Of a stretch of 64,000 nucleotides of DNA, positions 56,875 through 64,000 are shown piece after piece; position 1 is the first letter of the stretch, and each line of letters begins with the position of its first letter. The notes below the pieces were generated by a model, which saw nothing but the letters and a program-made list of their open reading frames with translations, was not told where the DNA came from and ran no database searches. The stretch is from Aphis gossypii (taxonomy: Eukaryota; Arthropoda; Insecta; Hemiptera; Aphididae): the NCBI RefSeq assembly GCF_020184175.1, contig NC_065530.1, positions 44,307,260 through 44,371,259 of the forward strand, given 5' to 3'. Position numbers and translations under genes: made by a program.

Positions 56875-59618
56875 TAATGTTTATTTAATCCTATTAATTT
56901 ACTATTATTGATGATTCACTAGTCACTTTCGTTTAAATTAAATATGATCGTAATATAATATAATATATAAGTTCATCTTGCGAATATATAATACAAAAAC
57001 CCCAAATTATGCGTAGAAAAAATATTGAAAAATTTAAAATTTCTTTTGAAAACAATTTCTAGAAAATATCCGTTTATATTACCTACCTATTTTATTTTCT
57101 GGACGGGTGCAAGTCATGACTAGACACCATAATTGGTTTGACGAAAAGGGCTAATGAAAGTATCGTGTTAGTGGAAGAGAATGAAGAACACGGCATTATA
57201 GCGATAAAATTCAATAGAAAAAAGATAGGTAACATTATAATAATAATAGGTAGATACATTAACATTTTATAAATTGTTATTGATGATTTAGTTAAACTAT
57301 TATTATGTGTTTATTGACGATAACGACATTGTTTGCACATATTTATGAAAAAAAAGATTTTATCGTTACGCCTGAACCGAACGTTCAATTTTCCATACTG
57401 GTCGAAGTATTGGAAAATGACCTAGTTTTTTCTATCTATAACTTTTCAATGGGTGGACACGTTTTACTATCCAGATCTGATTAATACTTAAATATACGTA
57501 TCGACGCTGGTTTAAGAAATAGTGAGGTTATATACCGAACACGACAAAAACAGTATTCATTATATGGTCATTATGGATTAAAATTTAAAATGTATAGCCG
57601 TATAGGAATATCGATATATAGAGTATACAGGAGGTCTCGAAAGCGATGTATGGCCGAAACTTAATAATATTTCACTTCTCATATTTGGTACACAATAATA
57701 CTATTTTTTTGCCAGTCAGCAATGCAAAATAGTGCAGTGCATGTACGGATATATTAGTTTTCAGTGCTTAAATTTTAAGGTTTCAAGGAGATAGGTAGAG
57801 CACTGCAGAGTATAGTTCAGCGGAAAGCTATCAAATGTTGGTCCACGGCTATAACGCGGATTTTTATGCCCTAAAAAGCATCGAAATATGCCATATTATA
57901 ATATAATACTGACAAAAGGCTGTCAGAAAACAGTGAAAAGGAAAAAATATACGAATGCATAAAAATCTGTGCTTTAGTTACAATACTCCACTTACTTATA
58001 TTTTTAAATTTCGTTTAGTTTTTTCTTTCTATGAATTTCAATAAATAATTTTTTACCGGTCAAAATTCTTGAAAATATGTTACAAGATCTTACAAAATTA
58101 ATTCTCATATCTGAAGAAAATCATTCAAAATTTTTAGACACAATTTCATTTTGTATATATTCATTATGGATTCGAAGTTTAAAAAAAATTGCTAACTATA
58201 TTGTAATTAAAAAAGCATAAAAAATTTTAATTTTTACCTAAGTCTTGAAAATTGAAAACAAAATTCCTCACAAGTAGTTTATATTAGAACTATAAAATCT
58301 AAAAAATATATATTAATACCTAGGACAATAATTATTTTTGTAGACATTTTGACTTTTTGAGTTCCAATTTGAACATTTAAACTTTAAATAGGTAGGTAAC
58401 GAAATGTTGTTTATTTTATTAAATCTATTATCTACTATAATTTTTGATTTATTTTAAAGTATTATTTATGTGTAGGTAGATATTATAAATGTATTTTTAC
58501 TGTTTTACGGTATTTACAGAATGATTTAATAAATAGTGATGAGCTCTTTTTTGTTGATATAATAATAATTATGGTATACATATATATTAATATATTTTTA
58601 TACTATTATAATAATTCAATATTAATAGTATAATAAATGCAACATTTTTGAAAAAAAATGTTTAAACAAACTTATGATATTAAAAGTAAAATAAATTACT
58701 ATACGTAGTATATATTTTACTTATATAACCTACTATATACCAGAGAGATCTGAGATACCCACTTTATACCTACTTTTTTATTTATTGCATTTATTTGATA
58801 AATATTCAGATTTGGATTATTAAATAAAAAATGTATTTGTTACATTTAACGAAATATATATTTTTTTAAAAAGCTGAAAACTTAAGAAATGATAAAAATA
58901 AAAAATTTAAAATTTAAACAGCAATTTTAGAGAATAATAAATATGATGCTTTATATGATAATCGTTTAAATAATTACACATATTGTTATATAAGTTTATC
59001 ACTCAGAGAAAAGTGTAGAAGGATTAATGAAAAACGACTGTAAATTTAAAGAAAAAGGGTGATGATTTCGAGCCTATGAAATTTCATTATAAAAATAAAT
59101 CAATAATGTACAGATTTAATTCAATGAAATCTTAAGTTTTCAATAATAACACATTTATCATTGTTTCAATACATATGTTATTTGTAATAAGAAAATAATA
59201 CTTTTGAAAAGAAGAAAATCAAATCATTAAATTAAAAATAAGGTACATTAAATGTTCAGCTATTATTATTTTAAAAACATTTTTACTTATAATAAAGACA
59301 TAACATTTTTAAAACTAAGAAAATCTTATAATTAAGTTAAAACTATTTCATTCTAACTAATTATTCAATGTTAATTATTTTAATAGCTTTTTTACTTAAA
59401 ACAAAAATATATGGTCTTTAAAAATAAGGAAATTAAATCGTAAAATTAAAAAGTATTGCTTTGTAATCAATGATATTTTTATTATTAAAATGAAGCGCAT
59501 TTATTTTGTTTTAAAATTTTTATATAATATGTACCTATGTTTTAAACAAAATGAAAAATTCTGAAAAACAACTATAATAAAGTATAAAGATATTAAAAAT
59601 TTAAAAATCGTTTATTTC
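56875..59618. other. AT-rich intergenic stretch
   Basis: The part at 57.05-57.95 kb is less AT-rich but shows no coding similarity or transposon ends that I could recognise. The remainder is low complexity. Confidence 0.5.
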
Positions 59619-59735
59619 ACAAGTTCTTACCAAAAAATTAGAAATATATCTAAATTACATAACAAAAATTCATTCAAAGTTTGATTTTTTGTTATGTAAT
59701 TTAGATATATTTCTATTTTTTAGGTAAGAACTTGT
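59619..59735. repeat. Long near-perfect hairpin
   Basis: Two 50-base arms (59619-59668 and 59686-59735) differ at about two positions and are separated by 17 bases. Each arm begins, at its outer end, with ACAAGTTCTTACC. No TA, TTA or 8-bp flanking duplication is evident. It may be a foldback MITE or a source of hairpin RNA. Confidence 0.8.
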
Positions 59736-60610
59736 ATTAACAATATTATGTATAGGTACTTATAACAAATTTAATAATTTATGAGTATTATTAAATGGTA
59801 CCTAATTATTAAACTATAAATGAGTAATTTTAAATACTTTTTTTCAGTTTATTTGGCATATTTTCGGATATTTTGTATTTATGGTCAAAATTCTTTTTTT
59901 GTGTGTTTTAAAATTTAAATTCACAGTCCTGGCCAGTGGTTATAACAATTAGTATTAATTGTTTTATAAGCATATTAGCGGAAAAATGAATAAAAAATAT
60001 TTGGACTCTTGTGGCACTTTAAACAGTTGTAATGATAAAAATAAATGAAAACATGCACATAATAATGTTATAAATCTAAATTAAACAAATTTATATGTAA
60101 AAAAATATAATTCCTTGAACACTATTACTATACAAAACAATAAGTTTTTCCTATATTTCTCCCTTAACCGTCATCCTATACGTCATATTGTAAATACTAT
60201 ATATTATTATTATGTTTACGACGATTATATTATTGTACACATATACCTACCTACACACGTGTACATGACAACATAATAATATCATAACATGACTTGTACA
60301 CACTTAAATGTACCTACCTACCTATATTAACAACTATCACATATAATAATAATATTATACCACATACCTATAGTTTATAGCTATTATATTATACCAGAAA
60401 CTAGATGAGTATAACAGTACAAATCATTTTAAATATTATGTATAGTATTGTATAAATAATATCAACTAAAATTTTAAATCATATTTTTGTCAGAGTCTGA
60501 ACACTAATAGGTATACCAATACCGTAGTAGAGTACCTGGATATAATACAATATATTTAAGACCTGTACGATAACTGCAGTCTATAACATTGAACATTTTT
60601 GACAACTTAC

Positions 60611-60628
60611 TTGATCTTGTTCGGTCAT
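60611..60628 (-). CDS. Candidate short first coding exon (six codons, MTEQDQ)
   Basis: ATG at 60626-60628 opens six codons ending at a consensus donor CAA|GTAAGT, with an in-frame TAA four codons upstream. It sits below a GC-richer patch (60.89-61.1 kb) that could be a promoter. The end phase is 0, as for dynein exon 1 and the candidate at 54.7 kb, so it could splice to dynein exon 2 almost 9 kb away. The exon is tiny and a chance ATG plus donor is possible. Confidence 0.25.
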
Positions 60629-61120
60629 GATTTTCTTTTACGTCTTGTCCGGAAAAAATTCACTCACTTGTATTTATAATATTATAAAAAATATTATATT
60701 AATATTTTATATAATATATAATGGTAGTATCAACTAATCGTATAGGTAATGTGAAAACATTATATGTGGGACGATTGATGTGGATGGTCAGCCGTGATAT
60801 TTCGCTCGTTGTTTGTGATTTTTATAAGTATATAGCTATTATTTAACATGCATAGTTTTTTTCGGATATTTATTTACACAGTTACCACGTCAATGTCTTT
60901 TAGCGCCGCACGGGTTAACCATCGTCGTCGTCGCATTACTGCGCTATATATTATTATACAATCTAAACGCCTACCCTCCGTCATCGCAGATCGTTAATGT
61001 GTCTGTATAGTATTATTGCGTACATGGAAAAAGAAAGAGAAAAAAAGAGGGGAAAAACGACCGAAAAGTCCCGAAAAGTCCCGTTAAAAATATATTCATG
61101 TCTTTTATTATTATCATGAT
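60629..61120 (-). promoter_or_regulatory. GC-richer patch above the 60.6 kb candidate exon
   Basis: CpG-bearing words (60.90-60.99 kb) and a purine tract (61.03-61.06 kb) with CGAAAAGTCC repeated twice follow at 61.07-61.08 kb. Its position just upstream of the minus-strand ATG at 60628 would suit a promoter. No TATA/initiator pair was identified. Confidence 0.25.
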
Positions 61121-61470
61121 TATTATTGTTATTATTATATTGTTTGTTTCGTTTTCAAATCGCGTGTAAACAACGTCGCGGAAAAACTAAATATAAGGTA
61201 TATTACGATGATATCACTAACACAACGTTCGTGACTCTTACCTTATTCAACTGCCGTACTCGTTCCAGAAACATAAAAAACAAGCACAAAAAAAACGTCT
61301 ATACAACACGAATTATTAATAATAAATATTATAAACATTCAGTTATTTATAGTATTTTTGTAATTAATATTATGTCATTTATGTTGATCCTCTCTCAAAT
61401 ATAAAATTACATTAAAAAAAAAATATTGTTTGTAAAAAGTTAAGGGGACGCAACAGTAGCAAAAATACCG

Positions 61471-61803
61471 TACAAAAACATGTCAATTTTGTTCCAATAA
61501 TACGGCTTACAGAATGGTTTTAGAGCAAAATACCTTAATTAAAAGTTGTAGAGGAGAGTTATATCGGGTGACGTATAAGACTCGATTTTTGATATTTTAA
61601 TTTTTTATACCAATTATTCACAAGTAAAAAAGTGAAAAAAACAGAAAACGCAAAACGGTTTTATCGAGTTTGAGAATAAAATATCGAAAATCGAGTCTTA
61701 TACGTCACCCAATATAACTCTCCTCTACAACTTTTAATTAAGGTATTTTGCTCTAAAACCATTCTGTAAGCCGTATTATTGGAACAAAATTGACATGTTT
61801 TAC
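61471..61803. repeat. Foldback repeat unit, complete copy
   Basis: The left arm (about 61471-61608) and right arm (about 61668-61803) are inverted copies with only a few differences. Shared landmarks are ATGTCAATTTTGTTCC, TACGGCTTACAGAATGG, AAAAGTTGTAGAGGAGAG and GACGTATAAGACTCGATTTT. The spacer is about 60 bases. No flanking duplication was recognised. Confidence 0.85.
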
Positions 61804-62139
61804 AGTAAAAAAGTTGTAATTACGGCCGTCGTGTGCTGCTATCGTTTCTAGCGGCAGAGTTTGTCACTTCCTAGCTACGACATCCACGCGCGCACGCACG
61901 AAGCAGGTCAAAACCGGTTTATTATCGGCGGTCCGCGCGTCGCGTCGCACGTCGCGTCGTTGCATTATTTATTTATATTTAGGTATAATATTATAATATA
62001 GTAAATTATTCCATTTTGATCATATTATTGTTTACGGGAAATAAAACGAAATAAAATTATGCTCGATTTATTATGCTGCCCGCGAGTCGTGACCGTATTG
62101 ACATATCAGCTGCGGCTGTGAAGAAAAACTTATTTTTTA
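61804..62139. other. GC-rich spacer between foldback copies
   Basis: The stretch at 61,826-61,965 is strikingly CpG-rich (CGCGCGCACGCACG, GTCCGCGCGTCGCGTCGCAC) compared with everything nearby. No gene or promoter signature beyond composition was recognised. It might belong to a larger element that carries the foldback units. Confidence 0.4.
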
Positions 62140-62302
62140 GTTCCAAAAACACGGCTTACTGGATGGTTTTAGAGCAAAATACATTAGTTAAAAGTTGTAG
62201 AGGAGAGTTGAATCTGTTAACGTATAAGAATAGATTTTTGATATTTTATTTAATTATACCAATTATTTACAAATCAAAAAAGTGAAGAAAAAAAACGAAA
62301 AT
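62140..62302. repeat. Foldback repeat unit, diverged partial copy
   Basis: It matches the left arm of the 61471 unit (ACGGCTTACTGGATGG, AAAAGTTGTAGAGGAGAG, CAATTATTTACAAATC) at lower identity and lacks a right arm. Confidence 0.75.
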
Positions 62303-62540
62303 CACCGTACAAAAACATGTCAATTTTGTTCCAATAATATGGCTTACTGAATGGTTTTAGAGCAAAATACCTTGATTAAAAGTTGTAGAGGAGAGTTATA
62401 TGGGGTGACGTATAAGACTCGATTTTCGATATTTTAATTTTTTATACCAATTATTCACAAGTAAAAAAGTGAAAAAAAAACCAGAAAACTCAAAACGATT
62501 TTATAGATTTTGAAAATGAAATATCAAAAATCGAGTCCAC
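62303..62540. repeat. Foldback repeat unit, copy truncated in the right arm
   Basis: It is nearly identical to 61467-61695 over the left arm and spacer, then ends just after the inner inverted piece AATATCAAAAATCGAGTC. It thus lacks the outer part, about 105 bases, of the right arm. Direct orientation relative to the first copy. Confidence 0.8.
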
Positions 62541-63137
62541 TAATTTTATATAATACCTCAATAACAACTCATTTAAAAACATTTAAACATAATTTTTTTA
62601 TAATATGTATTATTTATAGTGTTAAAAATATAAGAATTTATAAAAAATTAAAACTTATCTCATAAAATAATTAGTATATTAGATATACCTATATGTATAC
62701 AATAAGACTACATAAATTAGTAATTACTTAAAAAGTAACAAATAAAATTGTATTATAACTATAATAATAATTATCACCTATACTACACAATTATACAATT
62801 AGTAATTTAACAAATGAAATTGAATTTACAAATAAGGTGATTTATTTCAATACAATTTATTATACATACGATTATTTGAATAATTTTATCATTAATAAAT
62901 AATAACTAATAAGTATCTTTGTTATAAAATAAAATATATATTTTATACAAGAATTTTTAGACAATATATAAGTGAAGAAAAAAGTATGATACACAAAATA
63001 CATGCATATAGATATAGGTAGGTACTAATTATTCACATCCAAAAAAATAATATAAATGTTATGAATGGTACCTATATGACAAATTACATAATATTTGGTA
63101 TATAAAATATAGATACGTACTAAGAACCTTTACTAAA
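62541..63137. other. AT-rich stretch downstream of the envelope-like frame
   Basis: If the envelope frame belongs to a gypsy/errantivirus-type element, its LTR should lie here on the minus strand. I could not find a clear polypurine tract or LTR boundary, and the partner LTR would be outside the window. Confidence 0.4.
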
Positions 63138-64000
63138 TTAATTTTTAGTATTTACAGGATTATAACTTAGAGTAATATTTTTTATATCTGATTTTTTTGC
63201 TTTCTTATTTAAATAAAATTTCGCTATAAAAATATATAAAAATATTATTATTACGGCAACTAAATATTTGTTTGTGTATATAAATTCATACGTTTTATCT
63301 ACAATGAGTGAATTTAATAATATATCTTGTTGATCTAATTGATTATTTATTTCGTTAAACGCGTCTTTATTAAATTTAATATTTTTTATTTCATCGTAGT
63401 GAATAGGTTTGGGGTAGGGCTGATTTGAAAAGTTGAAAACATTGCAGCATGAATCGTTCAAAAGAGATAAGTCTACTGGAACTGAGGAATATGTTTGATA
63501 TATCTGTTCCGTTTTCAGTACACCTTTCGATGTATAAGCAATACACCCAGACTTCAAGTATAACTTCCCAGAACTTTTAATTTTAATTTTTTGAGTGATA
63601 GACTGTTTATTACAAATTATAGTAATTGTAGTGGGTTTTTCACATACAAAAAACCAATGATTTTTGAAAAATGAGGGATACCACATTTCTGTTTTGATTT
63701 CAGAGATATAAGTATCACACTGAGGTGGTTTAGTTACAGAATTTTTTAGTAATTCTGTTACACATGTGGGGTCCGTGTCACTATTATGTACAATCTCATT
63801 AAATCCACAAACAAATATTTTCGCTACTAATTTACAGTTATTTAAACCTGTCCAAATAAAATATTTGCTCATTATTTTGTCCATTAACAAATACATAGAA
63901 GCTTTAGTCATATGAAGAAATTGACTATGTTCGTTAATTGGGATGTAAATAGGTAATATATAATAAACATTGAAATTTTCTACAAGGCACAGAGGAAATG
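63138..64000 (-). CDS. Envelope-like gene of an errantivirus/gypsy-type element (baculovirus F-like), C-terminal part
   Basis: An uninterrupted minus-strand frame ends TAA at 63138-63140 and stays open to the window edge, giving about 286 visible residues with the start outside. Near the upstream end it shows the PIYIPIN motif after a tyrosine-rich run. Further on come a cysteine-bearing region, a W-Y-P-S-F...W-F-F segment, a C-N-F motif after paired cysteines, and a helix rich in Asn/Gln just before a hydrophobic membrane segment of about 20 residues near the C-terminus. A short Lys-rich tail follows. This order is that of the fusion subunit of baculovirus F proteins and insect errantivirus envelopes, membrane glycoproteins that mediate fusion in infectious relatives. 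The fusion peptide and cleavage site, if present, are off the edge. The intact frame suggests a young insertion or a host-retained copy. No gag/pol sequence is visible. Confidence 0.7.
   Translation of the reverse strand, partial: FPLCLVENFNVYYILPIYIPINEHSQFLHMTKASMYLLMDKIMSKYFIWTGLNNCKLVAKIFVCGFNEIVHNSDTDPTCVTELLKNSVTKPPQCDTYISEIKTEMWYPSFFKNHWFFVCEKPTTITIICNKQSITQKIKIKSSGKLYLKSGCIAYTSKGVLKTEQIYQTYSSVPVDLSLLNDSCCNVFNFSNQPYPKPIHYDEIKNIKFNKDAFNEINNQLDQQDILLNSLIVDKTYEFIYTNKYLVAVIIIFLYIFIAKFYLNKKAKKSDIKNITLSYNPVNTKN

Noticed and set aside
61126..61404. 92-codon plus-strand open frame near the GC patch
   Set aside because: Biased composition, no homology, and no splice or promoter support.
62073..62285. 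70-codon plus-strand open frame
   Set aside because: Lies largely in a foldback repeat copy that is not open in the other copies.

Overview
Eukaryotic, very AT-rich, intron-dense DNA. Short introns, many small DNA transposons and the abundance of TACCTA/TAGGTA words in the non-coding sequence resemble aphid (Hemiptera: Aphididae) genomes. That assignment is an inference from sequence style; no species marker was seen. No rRNA, tRNA, CRISPR or prokaryotic feature was seen.

Layout. (1) 1-17 kb: no recognisable protein gene. It holds two GC-richer islands at about 1.4-2.1 kb and 12.0-12.9 kb. Each contains a possible plus-strand promoter with a short non-coding first exon ending in a good splice donor; the gene they would serve is not visible. 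(2) 17-22 kb: a transposon graveyard with a broken THAP-domain gene, two small hAT elements inside its introns, a hAT-transposase-like C-terminal scrap and a degenerate hAT MITE. (3) 22.77-52.78 kb, minus strand: one very large gene resolved here into 64 coding exons. It encodes an outer-arm axonemal dynein heavy chain of the DNAH5/DNAH8 (gamma) class, about 4,700 residues, with tail, linker, AAA1-4 P-loops, stalk with microtubule-binding domain, AAA5-6 and C-terminal domain. All exon junctions agree in phase except for an apparent one-base deletion in exon 51 near 30.44 kb. Its larger introns carry hAT, pogo-like, Helitron-like and LINE remnants. (4) 52.8-61 kb: upstream of the dynein gene. 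It holds two further candidate first coding exons in the same phase (54.7 and 60.6 kb), a mariner-like element, a second hAT copy, a PIF/Harbinger-like MITE and a long hairpin. (5) 61.4-62.6 kb: a cluster of foldback repeats. (6) 63.14 kb to the right edge, minus strand: the C-terminal part of an errantivirus/baculovirus-F-like envelope gene, cut by the window edge.

The only gene likely to be a working host gene is the dynein heavy chain, which would power ciliary or sperm-flagellar outer arms. Nearly everything else is transposon-derived or regulatory and non-coding. The most useful leads are the single-base frameshift in an otherwise intact giant gene, the possible alternative first exons, the GC-AG intron, the acidic insertion between AAA2 and AAA3, and the foldback cluster. 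I found no convincing evidence of a previously undescribed multi-gene system.
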